A DNA stretch of 64,000 nucleotides from Rhodoferax sp. (lineage in GTDB: Bacteria; Pseudomonadota; Gammaproteobacteria; Burkholderiales; Burkholderiaceae_C). The notes beneath the pieces are model-generated. The model searched no databases. It was not told the origin of the DNA and saw only the letters and a program-made list of their open reading frames with translations. The stretch covers positions 87,580 to 151,579 of the forward strand of contig NZ_JAUYQD010000057.1 in the NCBI RefSeq assembly GCF_030697375.1, in the 5' to 3' direction. A program made the translations under genes and the position numbers. This document shows, piece by piece, positions 1 through 7,843 of the stretch. How positions within the stretch are numbered: the stretch's first letter is position 1; every line of letters begins with the position of its first letter.

Positions 1-228
1 CTGTACCCCGGCACCAGCTTGCACCAGGTCAAACCGGTCACCCGAGGTTACCGCCTGGCCTGCTTTTTCTGGATCGAGAGCATGGTGCGTAGCGACGAGC
101 AACGCCGCCTGCTGTACGAGCTGGACATGAATCTGCTGGGCCTGCGCCAGCGCCACGGCGAATCCGACGAAACCACGGCGCTGACCGGCGTGTACCACAA
201 CCTGCTGCGCATGTGGGCCGATACCTGA
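1..228 (+). CDS. PKHD-type Fe(II)/2-oxoglutarate hydroxylase (PiuC/YbiX family), 3' part
   Basis: The reading frame is open from the first base of the window, so the N-terminal part is missing; 75 codons remain. The visible part begins in the distal metal and 2-oxoglutarate site, where His is followed eight residues later by Arg in the segment HQVKPVTRGYR. That pattern is typical of the PKHD hydroxylase family, which often sits beside TonB-dependent siderophore receptors. The genes that follow (tonB, exbB, exbD, hemP) fit an iron-uptake locus, and a receptor gene may lie just upstream outside the window. The substrate is unknown. Confidence 0.85.
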   Translation: MYPGTSLHQVKPVTRGYRLACFFWIESMVRSDEQRRLLYELDMNLLGLRQRHGESDETTALTGVYHNLLRMWADT

Positions 229-248
229 AAAACCAAGGAGCACTTCAC

Positions 249-323
249 ATGGAATTTGTCACCACTTTGGGGGCCAGTCTGGCCTTGGTCATCGGCTCCA
301 GCTGCTGGATTTTTCGCAAGTAG
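249..323 (+). CDS. possible 24-residue hydrophobic microprotein
   Basis: A 24-codon ORF starts with ATG nine bases after a strong Shine-Dalgarno sequence (AAGGAG at 235-240) and ends at TAG. The product starts MEFVTTLGASLALVIG and ends with a basic tail (FRK), so it could form one short membrane segment. It lies between the hydroxylase and tonB. I do not recognise a family. It could instead be a leader peptide or a chance ORF. The well-placed ribosome site is the main support, since the tonB start just downstream has no clear one of its own. Confidence 0.4.
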   Translation: MEFVTTLGASLALVIGSSCWIFRK

Positions 324-357
324 CCACCGTTTGACCCATCTGCTGTATTCGTTTCCT

Positions 358-1089
358 ATGACTTCCTTGACCCTCCCCACTGCCCCGCGCACCCCGAGGC
401 TGCCCCTGGGTGTCTCCCGCAACCTCATGATCCCCCTTGGGGTGGTGCTGCTGCATGTGGGCGCCCTGTGGGCGCTGCAAACCGGGCTGCTGCAGCGCAT
501 GGTTGACCTGGTGGTGCCCGCCGAGATTTTGGTGGAAATCATGGCGCCCAGTGCCGCCCCCGCCCCCCCTCGCGTGGCGCAGCCCCGCCAACCGAGCCCC
601 ACCAAACCCACGCCAGTGCCGCCTACTCCGTCCAAAGCGGCCGTGGTGGCACCCGCACCGGTGCCACTCGCGGTGGCCGACACCCACCCGACGCCCGCAA
701 GCGCTTTGGCGCCCGCTCCGGTGGCCGCGGCCGCAGCCCCGGTTGCCGCTGCACCGGCGGGCCCCAGCGCAGCCGCCCCCACGGTCACTGCACCATCCGT
801 GCCCAAGCTGGAACTTCCCTCCAGCGATGCCGACTACCTGCACAACCCGAAACCGCCCTACCCGCCTTTGAGCAAGCGTCTGGGAGAGCAAGGCAATGTG
901 CTGGTGCGCACCCTTATCGGGGCAGACGGAGTATCCCAAAAGGCGGAAATCAAACAGTCCAGCGGCTTTGACCGGCTGGACCAGGCCGCACTGGCCACGG
1001 CCCTGCGCTGGCGGTATGTGCCGGGCAAACGGGCTGGTGTGCCCGAAACCATGTGGTTCAACGTGCCGTTTAGCTTTGTGCTTGAGTAG
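358..1089 (+). CDS. tonB: TonB energy transducer
   Basis: Predicted 243-residue TonB protein that passes proton-motive energy from ExbB-ExbD to outer-membrane receptors. It has one N-terminal membrane segment (about residues 23-41), a long Pro/Ala-rich periplasmic spacer (about 60-150) and a C-terminal TonB domain (about 165-243) that includes YPPLSKRLGEQG and ends with FNVPFSFVLE. The frame is open further upstream, but the ATG at 358 gives a normal short cytoplasmic N-terminus. It has no obvious ribosome site. exbB follows after 47 bases, so the three genes probably form one operon. Iron regulation is likely, but I found no convincing Fur box. Confidence 0.92.
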   Translation: MTSLTLPTAPRTPRLPLGVSRNLMIPLGVVLLHVGALWALQTGLLQRMVDLVVPAEILVEIMAPSAAPAPPRVAQPRQPSPTKPTPVPPTPSKAAVVAPAPVPLAVADTHPTPASALAPAPVAAAAAPVAAAPAGPSAAAPTVTAPSVPKLELPSSDADYLHNPKPPYPPLSKRLGEQGNVLVRTLIGADGVSQKAEIKQSSGFDRLDQAALATALRWRYVPGKRAGVPETMWFNVPFSFVLE

Positions 1090-1136
1090 CAGCACCTCCC
1101 AACTTTCAATTCAACTCAATATTTTTTGGAGCAGTT

Positions 1137-1859
1137 ATGGATACGCAACTCGGACTAATCACCCTTTGGACCCAGGGCGATGCAGTCACCCGCACGGTGG
1201 CCCTGCTGCTGCTGGTGATGTCACTGGGGTCATGGATAGTGATCCTGATCAAAGCACTGGACATTTTCAAATACAAGGGCCTGGGCCAGCGCACAGAAAC
1301 GTTCTGGCACAGCGAGGACTTCAGCACCGGCCTGGCCCAACTCGGAACGCAACGCGACAACCCCTTTGTGCAATTGGCACAGGTCGGCGTGGATGCCACC
1401 GCGCACCACCGCCACACACAAACCCAGTTGCACGACACGCTGGACATCAGCGACTGGATCAGCCGTAGCCTGCGCAATTCCATTGACGACAGCACCGCAC
1501 GGCTGCAGTCGGGTCTGGCCATCCTGGCATCGGTGGGCTCAACGGCCCCGTTTGTGGGGCTGTTTGGCACGGTGTGGGGGATTTACCATGCGCTCATGGG
1601 CATTGGCGCCTCGGGCCAGGCCACCATCGACAAGGTCGCCGGGCCCATCGGCGAGGCGCTCATCATGACGGCGCTGGGGTTGGCGGTCGCCATTCCCGCG
1701 GTGTTGGGCTACAACGCGCTGGTGCGGGGCAACAAGTCCATCCTCACCAAGCTCAACCGCTTTGCCCATGATTTGCACGCCTACTTTGTCACCGGAGCCC
1801 GCGTGAAAAACAGTGGCAGCCACAGTGACGGCAAAGTCGTCACCATGAAAAAGGCATAA
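1137..1859 (+). CDS. exbB: ExbB, MotA/TolQ/ExbB proton channel subunit
   Basis: Inner-membrane subunit of the TonB-ExbB-ExbD motor, 240 residues. Three membrane segments are visible, at about residues 20-45, 128-150 and 170-195. The last two contain the small-residue-rich stretches GSTAPFVGLFGTVWGIY and ALGLAVAIPAVLGYNA, which are typical of the family. A ribosome site (GGAG) precedes the ATG. The gene lies between tonB and exbD. The TonB and HemP neighbours favour ExbB over TolQ. Confidence 0.95.
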   Translation: MDTQLGLITLWTQGDAVTRTVALLLLVMSLGSWIVILIKALDIFKYKGLGQRTETFWHSEDFSTGLAQLGTQRDNPFVQLAQVGVDATAHHRHTQTQLHDTLDISDWISRSLRNSIDDSTARLQSGLAILASVGSTAPFVGLFGTVWGIYHALMGIGASGQATIDKVAGPIGEALIMTALGLAVAIPAVLGYNALVRGNKSILTKLNRFAHDLHAYFVTGARVKNSGSHSDGKVVTMKKA

Positions 1860-1868
1860 GGAAGCACC

Positions 1869-2291
1869 ATGGCTTTTGGAATGCACGACAGCGCCGCCGA
1901 GGCGGACACCGAGGTGATGAACGAAATCAACATGACCCCCCTGGTGGACGTGATGCTGGTGCTGCTCATCATCTTCATCATCACTGTGCCGGTCATGAAA
2001 CACGCGGTCAATGTGGAACTGCCCAGGGCCAGCGCCCAAGCGCAAACCACCAAGCCCGAGACCATCCAGCTCAGCGTGGACGCCCAGGGTAGCTATTTCT
2101 GGAACCAGAACCGCGTGGCAGATGGAGAACTGCCGGCCCTGTTCAGCGCCGAAGCGGGCAAGGAACCCCAGCCGGAGTTGCACATTCGGGGAGACCAAGC
2201 CGTGCGATACGCCTTTGTGGCGCAGGCCATGGCGGCGGCCCAGCAGGCCGGCCTGCGAAAAATCGGTTTTATTACCGAACCCCAACGCTAA
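1869..2291 (+). CDS. exbD: ExbD, TonB-system accessory subunit
   Basis: Predicted 140-residue partner of ExbB with a single N-terminal membrane helix (about residues 25-44) and a periplasmic domain. The essential membrane Asp is present at residue 27, in the segment TPLVDVMLVLLIIF. The ribosome site AAGGAAG lies just before the ATG, nine bases after the exbB stop, so the two subunits are probably made from one mRNA. hemP starts ten bases after its stop codon. Confidence 0.95.
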   Translation: MAFGMHDSAAEADTEVMNEINMTPLVDVMLVLLIIFIITVPVMKHAVNVELPRASAQAQTTKPETIQLSVDAQGSYFWNQNRVADGELPALFSAEAGKEPQPELHIRGDQAVRYAFVAQAMAAAQQAGLRKIGFITEPQR

Positions 2292-2300
2292 AGGGACACG

Positions 2301-2504
2301 GTGCCGACTCCCCCCTACAGCCACCCCGCAGGGCCCAGCCCAGCCGTCTATGCGTTAACTGCGGCACTGGACAGACGCCCTGCCCTACCCGTGCTTCAGT
2401 CCACGGATCTTTTGGGGTCCCAACCATCCGTGGAAATTGAACACAATGGCCAAATGTACCGGCTACAGGCCACACGACAAGGCAAGCTCATTCTCACCAA
2501 ATAG
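2301..2504 (+). CDS. hemP: HemP-type haemin uptake protein
   Basis: A 67-residue protein with a GTG start and an AAAGGG-type ribosome site. Its C-terminus (QMYRLQATRQGKLILTK) matches the conserved end of the HemP family, small proteins encoded with haem-uptake genes in proteobacteria. Its position directly after tonB-exbB-exbD fits a role in iron or haem acquisition. The molecular function of HemP is poorly known; a role in regulating haem uptake has been proposed in some species. Confidence 0.88.
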   Translation: MPTPPYSHPAGPSPAVYALTAALDRRPALPVLQSTDLLGSQPSVEIEHNGQMYRLQATRQGKLILTK

Positions 2505-2510
2505 ACACAA

Positions 2511-2566
2511 AAAAGGCCACTAGCCCCCGTAGATACTGCGCAAGCAGCTATCAATATGGGAGCAAG
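2511..2566 (-). repeat. interspersed repeat, copy A (3' of the GlcG/HbpS gene)
   Basis: Read on the minus strand, this copy carries the family core ATAGCTGCTTGCGCA, then CTACGGGGGCTAGTGGCC and a run of T. It starts 15 bases after the stop of the minus-strand gene at 2582-2989. The GGC/GCC arms plus T-run look like a weak intrinsic terminator for that gene. Confidence 0.85.
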
Positions 2567-2581
2567 TTCAGCGTCTGAGGG

Positions 2582-2989
2582 TTAGAGGCCAATGGCCGCA
2601 ATGCCAGCCCGTGCGATTTGTGCGTCTTCGCTGGATTTCACACCACTCACCCCCACCGCACCCAGGCACTGGCCATCCTTGAGGATAGGCACGCCACCCT
2701 CCAGCATGCCTTCCAGGCCCGGTGCGCTCAAAAACGAAGCGCGGCCGCCGTTGATCATGTCTTCATAGGCCTTGCTTTCACGCCGGCCCATGGCGGATGT
2801 GCGGGCTTTGCCCGGTGCAATCAAGGCAGAAATGGGTGCCGCACCGTCCAGCCGCTGAAACCACAACAAATTGCCGCCGTCGTCCACAATGGCGATACTG
2901 ACGGCCCAGCTGTGTTTCACGGCCTCCGCTTCGGCACCTGCCGCAATGGCTTTGATATCAGAAAATTCGAGAACGGATTTGATTTTCAT
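2582..2989 (-). CDS. GlcG/HbpS-family haem-binding-like protein
   Basis: A 135-residue cytoplasmic protein of the GlcG/HbpS family (also called DUF336). Family features include the N-terminal segment AVSIAIVDDGGNLLWFQR and the Gly-rich segment LEGGVPILKDGQCLGAVGVSG. Some members bind haem, and others lie in glycolate or propanediol operons without a known role. It is convergent with hemP. No other gene shares its direction here, so it is probably transcribed alone, with repeat copy A at its 3' end. Its function cannot be decided from the sequence. Confidence 0.85.
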   Translation of the reverse strand: MKIKSVLEFSDIKAIAAGAEAEAVKHSWAVSIAIVDDGGNLLWFQRLDGAAPISALIAPGKARTSAMGRRESKAYEDMINGGRASFLSAPGLEGMLEGGVPILKDGQCLGAVGVSGVKSSEDAQIARAGIAAIGL

Positions 2990-3182
2990 GGTCTAGGGTT
3001 CAACATAAGTAGCGAAAGTACCAAGCATACCGCCTGCCACGCGCGCCATTGCAACCCCTCGGAGACAACAGCCCTGCAAAAAACAGGCTAATGTCGGCCC
3101 TCGCATGCAGCCTGGACCTTGATACCCCCTAGAATTGCCCCATCTACGAGTGGTAGATTCATTTTTTTTGGGAGTGTTCACT

Positions 3183-3878
3183 ATGACCAATCGCGCAACC
3201 ACCCTAGGCCAAAGCCTGGGCTATGGCATATCCGCCGAGCAGCGCAACAAAGTGCTGCGAAATACCTACTGGCTGCTGGCCATGAGCTTGGTGCCCACCG
3301 TACTGGGTGCGTGGGTAGGTGTCGCCACTGGCATTACCCAATCGCTCAACGGCATCTTGGGCATGGTGGTGTTCTTGGGGGGCGCATTTGCCTTCATCTA
3401 CGGCATCGAGAAAACCAAAAATTCAGCGGCCGGTGTTCCCGTGCTGTTGGGCTTTACCTTCTTTATGGGCCTGATGCTCTCACGCATGATTGCCATGACG
3501 CTGGGCTTTAAGAATGGCGCAGACCTCATCATGACGGCATTTGCCGGTACCGCTGGGGTGTTTTTGGTCATGGCCAGCTTGGCCAGCGTCATCAAACGTG
3601 ACCTCTCCGGCATGGGCAAGTGGCTGTTTGTCGGCACCATCGTGCTGATCGTCGGTGGTGTGATCAATATGTTTGTGGGCTCCAGCGCCGGCATGATGGC
3701 CATGTCCATGGCAGCCATCGGCATCTTCAGCGCTTACATGCTGTATGACATCAAACAAATCATTGATGGCGGCGAAACCAACTACATCACCGCCACCCTG
3801 GCCTTGTACCTGGACATCGTCAATGTGTTCCAGAGTCTGCTGGCTTTGCTGGGCATCTTTGGCGGTGAACGCGACTGA
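3183..3878 (+). CDS. Bax inhibitor-1 / YccA family membrane protein
   Basis: A 231-residue integral membrane protein with about seven hydrophobic segments. It starts MTNRATTLGQSLGYG and ends in a helix containing LYLDIVNVFQSLLALLG, a hallmark of the BI-1/YccA/YbhL family. The frame is open upstream, but the ATG at 3183 follows a GGGAG ribosome site and gives the usual N-terminus. YccA of Escherichia coli interacts with and restrains the FtsH protease; other members are proposed ion leak channels. It appears monocistronic and is followed by a strong terminator. Confidence 0.92.
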   Translation: MTNRATTLGQSLGYGISAEQRNKVLRNTYWLLAMSLVPTVLGAWVGVATGITQSLNGILGMVVFLGGAFAFIYGIEKTKNSAAGVPVLLGFTFFMGLMLSRMIAMTLGFKNGADLIMTAFAGTAGVFLVMASLASVIKRDLSGMGKWLFVGTIVLIVGGVINMFVGSSAGMMAMSMAAIGIFSAYMLYDIKQIIDGGETNYITATLALYLDIVNVFQSLLALLGIFGGERD

Positions 3879-3902
3879 GCGTTTCCGCAAGTCCCCATGA
3901 AT

Positions 3903-3928
3903 AAGGCCCTTTTCGGGCCTTTTTCTTT
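3903..3928 (+). terminator. intrinsic terminator after the BI-1 gene
   Basis: The arms AAGGCCC and GGGCCTT form a seven-pair hairpin with a five-base loop, followed by a T-rich tract. It begins 24 bases after the BI-1 stop codon. Confidence 0.9.
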
Positions 3929-4002
3929 GCCTGCAAAAAGAAGCGTCCACTCAATCCACGGCAAAATGGGCCGATAAGACTCCTAGATCCACCTGACTAT
4001 CC

Positions 4003-4389
4003 ATGAATTCACGCCTGCCCCTCTTCGCTTTTGTCCTGTTGCTGGCGGGCTGCGACAACATTGCCACGCTGCTGGCCGACCCCAAAGTGGCCCAACGCGA
4101 AGCCGACGCAAAAGCCATCGGCGGCGCCTGCCGCTTTGGTCTGCGCAGCATCGAAGACTGCTACGTGCTCAATGAAAAAGCCTCCAAATCAGCCATCTTC
4201 ACGGGCTGGAAAGACATGGACCAGTACATGCGGGACAACAAGGTAGAAGGTATACCCGCAAAGATAGAAAAGCCGCTCACCCCACCGCCCCCCTTGGAAG
4301 AGATCATTGACGAGCCTGAAGCCAAATCAGGCACCGAATCCAAAACCAAGTCAAAACCCAAAGCCACTGACCCGCACGCAAGCCACTAA
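4003..4389 (+). CDS. small predicted lipoprotein of unknown function
   Basis: A 128-residue protein with a lipoprotein signal: a hydrophobic stretch followed by the lipobox LLAGC, with the modified Cys at about residue 17. A short central domain has two Cys residues (CRFGLRSIEDC) that might form a disulphide. The C-terminal third is low-complexity, rich in Pro, Glu, Lys and Ser. I do not recognise a family. The gene is convergent with rlmD, and the two stop ends overlap by four bases. Confidence 0.8.
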   Translation: MNSRLPLFAFVLLLAGCDNIATLLADPKVAQREADAKAIGGACRFGLRSIEDCYVLNEKASKSAIFTGWKDMDQYMRDNKVEGIPAKIEKPLTPPPPLEEIIDEPEAKSGTESKTKSKPKATDPHASH

Positions 4390-5876
4390 GGCAACAAATC
4401 GAACACCGCGATGCTCTCCACGTGGGCCGTATGCGGAAACATATTGACCACCCCGGCTGCGGAGCAGCGGTAGCCGCCCCCCTGCACCAACACCCCGGCG
4501 TCGCGCGCCAAGGTCGCCGGGTTGCAACTCACATACACAATGCGCTTGGGGGGCGTCCAGCCGGCACGCAACTCGGGTGACTGGTGCAAGGCGGCCAGCG
4601 CCTGAACCAGGGCAAAGGCACCTTCGCGCGGAGGATCGACCAGCCATTTGTCGGAAGATCCATCGCCGGTCAGCAGTGCAGGCGTCATTTCAAACAAGTC
4701 TCTTGCTACAAATTGAGTAGCTGCCAGCGCTTGTCCTGCGCGGGCTAGGCCCTGATTTAATGCATAGTTTTCATGGGAGCGCTGCACCAGGGCGTCGCTG
4801 CCTTCCACACCGAGCACCTCGCGTGCCTGCGTGGCCAAGGGCAGCGTGAAGTTGCCCAAACCACAAAACCAGTCAATCACCCGTTCATTTTTTTTCACCG
4901 CCAGCAGCCCTAGGGCACGGCCGACCAGTACCCGGTTGATATGGGGGTTGACCTGGGTGAAGTCGGTGGGGCGAAAGGGCATGGTGATGCCAAACTGAGG
5001 CAAGCTGTAGGCCAATTGCTGCGTCTCATGGCCCGGTAATTCATCCAAACGTTTAACTGTTTCGGGCCCCTTGGACTGCAGCCACCATTGCACCCCCCGG
5101 TGCTGGGCCGCAAATTGGCGCAGGCGGTCCAGATCCGCATCGCTCAAAGGAACCAGGTGGCGCAGCACCAAGGCTGTCACATCGCCCTGGCCAAAAATCC
5201 CTGAGGCCGGATCGCCCGTGGTCGCCGGTGCGTCCCCGCCCATGTCGCCAATGGCCAGTTCAATCTGCGCGCAATGGTCGGCAGCGTCCATCGACCCAAT
5301 CAAGGCGCGCAAGGGCAAGAGCATGGCGCTGACGTGCGGCGCCAGCACATGGCACTCCTTCATGTCGGCCACATAGCGGCTCTTGCGTTCATGAAAGCCG
5401 ATCAGCACCGCGCCCTTTTTGCGCACGTTGCGCACCGACAGGCGGGCCCGGTAGCGGTAGCCCCAGGCGGGGCCTTCAATCGGACGCAAAATATTGTCGG
5501 GTTTGACCTTGCCGATGTGCCACAGGTTGTCTTCCAGCACCCGCTGCTTCACCGCCACCTGCGCGCCCACGTGCAGGTGCTGCATTTTGCAGCCGCCACA
5601 AGCGCCTTCGTGCAAGCCGAAATGGGGGCATTCGGGGCGCACCCGCTGGGAGGATTCCCGGTGAATCTCGGTGAGCGTGCCTTTTTCAAAACTGTTTTTG
5701 GAGCGGTGAATCTGGGCGCTCACCACTTCAAAAGGCAATGCGCCATCAATAAACACCACCTTCCCGTCGGGCCTGTGGGCTACGCCTTGGGCCTCCAGGT
5801 CCAGTGATTTCACTTTGAGCCAGCCCTCGGGCAATGGCTTTTCTACGGGGGATTCTGTCGATAGAGGTTCTGTCAT
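4386..5876 (-). CDS. rlmD: 23S rRNA (uracil-1939-C5)-methyltransferase RlmD
   Basis: A 496-residue RlmD/RumA enzyme that methylates U1939 of 23S rRNA using S-adenosylmethionine. An N-terminal TRAM domain spans about residues 17-75. The iron-sulphur ligands are visible as C83, C93, C96 and C175. The SAM motif DWFCGLGNFTLPLA lies at 335-348, DPPREG at 414-419, and the catalytic Cys is C451 in SCNPATLARD. It is longer than E. coli RlmD (433 residues). About 20 residues (373-392) between the SAM motif and DPPREG are encoded by repeat copy B. It is the last gene of the surE-pcm-nlpD-rpoS-rlmD run. Confidence 0.95.
   Translation of the reverse strand: MTEPLSTESPVEKPLPEGWLKVKSLDLEAQGVAHRPDGKVVFIDGALPFEVVSAQIHRSKNSFEKGTLTEIHRESSQRVRPECPHFGLHEGACGGCKMQHLHVGAQVAVKQRVLEDNLWHIGKVKPDNILRPIEGPAWGYRYRARLSVRNVRKKGAVLIGFHERKSRYVADMKECHVLAPHVSAMLLPLRALIGSMDAADHCAQIELAIGDMGGDAPATTGDPASGIFGQGDVTALVLRHLVPLSDADLDRLRQFAAQHRGVQWWLQSKGPETVKRLDELPGHETQQLAYSLPQFGITMPFRPTDFTQVNPHINRVLVGRALGLLAVKKNERVIDWFCGLGNFTLPLATQAREVLGVEGSDALVQRSHENYALNQGLARAGQALAATQFVARDLFEMTPALLTGDGSSDKWLVDPPREGAFALVQALAALHQSPELRAGWTPPKRIVYVSCNPATLARDAGVLVQGGGYRCSAAGVVNMFPHTAHVESIAVFDLLP
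4702..4758 (+). repeat. interspersed repeat, copy B (inside rlmD, antisense)
   Basis: A diverged family member: TTGCTACAAATTGAGTAGCT, then a GCGC-containing middle, then GCGGGCTAGGCCC. It is antisense to rlmD and encodes residues 373-392 of RlmD in frame. Confidence 0.7.
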
Positions 5877-5925
5877 GCCTGAATTGTCTCAGGTACCTGC
5901 ACTCCAGCCGCCCGCAGGGTAGAAA

Positions 5926-6918
5926 TTACATCAAAGATTCCCGCGTAAAGCCCCGGCGCTTGACCATGCGCTTGAGTTTGAAGATGGCCTCGTTTTGCAC
6001 CTGCCGTACCCGCTCACGGGTGAGTCCCAGGCGCTGACTGAGCACATCCAGGGTCTCGGGCTCCCGGTCATGCAAACCAAAGCGCCCTTCCAGCACCTCG
6101 CGCTCACGCGTAGAAAGGGCGGCAACCCACTCCTCCAGCAAACGGTCCACCTCTTGGGCTTGCTGAATATCTTCGGGGTCCAAAGCCAGGGCATCCACTA
6201 GGCCATCCCCCAGCGTGTGATCACCCTCCAAATGGCCCAGGGGTGCATCCAGCGAACGGGGTGCCTCGGCCATGGACAGCAGGTCGCCGACATCGCTGAC
6301 GTCACGCCCCAGCAGCGCCGCGATGTCATCCACCCGGATACCTTCTGGCCGCTGGGCCACCAAGGCAGCATCATTCTCCAGTACGCGGCGGGCACGCAAC
6401 ACATGCTGCAACTCGCGCACCACATTCACCGGCAGGCGCACCGCACGTCCCTGGTACATCAGTGCACGGTCCACCGACTGGCGTATCCACCAGGTGGCGT
6501 AGGTGGAAAATCGAAACCCGCGTTCAGGCTCAAACTTGTCAATGGCGTGCATCAGCCCCAAGTTGCCCTCTTCAATCAAGTCCGCCATGGGCACGCCACG
6601 GCCCGCGTAGCCCTTGGCAATACTCACCACCAAGCGCAGGTTGTGCTCAATCATGCTTTGGCGGGCGCAAAATTCGCCCGCACGGGCGCGGGTGGCGACC
6701 TCGAACTCCTCCTGCGCGGTAAACAACTCGGTTCGGCGCACACCGCGCAAATAAACCGCCAGCGCATCGGAGGGTTCATCGGCTGCAGGCACTATCAATT
6801 CAATAGCTGCTTGCGCATACTCCTCGGGGGCTAGAGCGCTATCGGGCTCCACAAAATCACCCGCATCCGGCAGGTTGGCATCGTTGCCATCCAAACCAGA
6901 AAGCGGGGGGGCGCCCAT
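5926..6918 (-). CDS. rpoS: RNA polymerase sigma factor RpoS
   Basis: A 330-residue group 2 sigma factor of the RpoS type, the master regulator of stationary phase and general stress. Region 1.2 lies at about 50-80. Region 2 lies at about 87-155 and includes NLRLVVSIAKGYAGRGVPM and FSTYATWWIRQSVDRAL. Region 4 lies at about 265-325 and includes the helix-turn-helix segment LTRERVRQVQNEAIFKLKR. Position after nlpD is the classic rpoS context in beta- and gammaproteobacteria. Residues 27-43 of the variable N-terminus (SALAPEEYAQAAIELIV) are encoded by repeat copy C, before region 1.2, where extra sequence should be tolerated. It starts 12 bases after the nlpD stop. An rpoS promoter inside nlpD, as in E. 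coli, is possible but was not seen. Confidence 0.96.
   Translation of the reverse strand: MGAPPLSGLDGNDANLPDAGDFVEPDSALAPEEYAQAAIELIVPAADEPSDALAVYLRGVRRTELFTAQEEFEVATRARAGEFCARQSMIEHNLRLVVSIAKGYAGRGVPMADLIEEGNLGLMHAIDKFEPERGFRFSTYATWWIRQSVDRALMYQGRAVRLPVNVVRELQHVLRARRVLENDAALVAQRPEGIRVDDIAALLGRDVSDVGDLLSMAEAPRSLDAPLGHLEGDHTLGDGLVDALALDPEDIQQAQEVDRLLEEWVAALSTREREVLEGRFGLHDREPETLDVLSQRLGLTRERVRQVQNEAIFKLKRMVKRRGFTRESLM
6791..6840 (+). repeat. interspersed repeat, copy C (inside rpoS, antisense)
   Basis: It contains the full core AATAGCTGCTTGCGCA and the conserved end CGGGGGCTAGAG. It lies antisense to rpoS and contributes residues 27-43 in frame. Confidence 0.88.
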
Positions 6919-6930
6919 GTTCTCTGCGCT

Positions 6931-7830
6931 CTATTTGGCGGGAAGGTACTTCGCCGGGTCCACAGGCTTGCCCTGCCGGCGCACTTCAAAATGCAGCTTC
7001 ACCTTATCGGCGTCAGTACTGCCCATTTCTGCGATTTTTTGGCCCTTCTTGACCGCTTGGTCTTCCTTGACCAACAAAGTCTGGTTGTGGGCATACGCCG
7101 TCAAATAGGTATTGTTATGTTTCAGGATGATTAACTTGCCGTACCCACGCAAACCTTCGCCGGAATAAACGACCCGCCCCTCAGCCGCCGCCATCACCGG
7201 ATCGCCCGCAGCCCCCCCCAGGTCCAGGCCTTTGTTTTTGACTTCATCAAAACCAGTCAACACAGGCCCCTTGCTAGGCCAAATCCAACCTAAATCTTCA
7301 TCACCACCGGGGGCGGAGGCCGCCGGTGTAGGTGGTGCCACCGGAACAGCCGCCGCTGGCGCAGAGGTCGCCGCGACTGGCGCGGAAGCCGCCTTGGCAG
7401 GAGGTTGGGCCGCCGCCAGCGGAGCCGATGCTACCGACGCCGTGGTGATCGGTTTGGACACCGCCACAACCACCGCCTCGCTGGACACCGGAGGTACCAC
7501 GCGTAAAACCTGGCCAACTTCAATCTTATTGGGATTGTCCAGCACATTCCAGCGCGCAATGTCCTTGTGGCTTTGACCCGCATCCAACCCAATACGAATC
7601 AAAGTGTCACCAGGTTTGACGGTGTAATAGCCTGGCTTGCCCGCATTTTCAAACCCCGGTGGCTGTTTCACCGCCTGCGTGCGTGCATCCATGACTACCA
7701 CGGACTTGGGTGCCGATGCACCACGGTCTTCTACGGGAGCCCGGTTCAGCGCCGTGGACCCACAGCCGGACAACAGCACCGCCAATGCAACACAAACCAA
7801 CCCAGAACCACCACGCACAAAACCAAACAT
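6931..7830 (-). CDS. nlpD: NlpD-type LysM/LytM lipoprotein (amidase activator)
   Basis: A 299-residue outer-membrane-type lipoprotein with lipobox LLSGC (Cys at about 23). A LysM domain for peptidoglycan binding (about 67-112, YYTVKPGDTLIRIG) is followed by an Ala/Pro-rich linker and a C-terminal LytM (M23) domain. The first M23 metal-binding motif is replaced by GLDLGG, while LHFEVR is retained. Loss of catalytic residues is expected of NlpD, which activates the amidase AmiC during cell division rather than cutting peptidoglycan itself. The ATG at 7830 was chosen because AAGGA lies nine bases upstream. In-frame TTG and ATG codons lie slightly earlier. rpoS follows. Confidence 0.92.
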   Translation of the reverse strand: MFGFVRGGSGLVCVALAVLLSGCGSTALNRAPVEDRGASAPKSVVVMDARTQAVKQPPGFENAGKPGYYTVKPGDTLIRIGLDAGQSHKDIARWNVLDNPNKIEVGQVLRVVPPVSSEAVVVAVSKPITTASVASAPLAAAQPPAKAASAPVAATSAPAAAVPVAPPTPAASAPGGDEDLGWIWPSKGPVLTGFDEVKNKGLDLGGAAGDPVMAAAEGRVVYSGEGLRGYGKLIILKHNNTYLTAYAHNQTLLVKEDQAVKKGQKIAEMGSTDADKVKLHFEVRRQGKPVDPAKYLPAK

Positions 7831-7843
7831 AAGCAACATTCCT

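Noticed and set aside
229..357. Fur box upstream of tonB
   Set aside because: No convincing 19-bp Fur-like palindrome was found; control may come from upstream of the hydroxylase or receptor outside the window.
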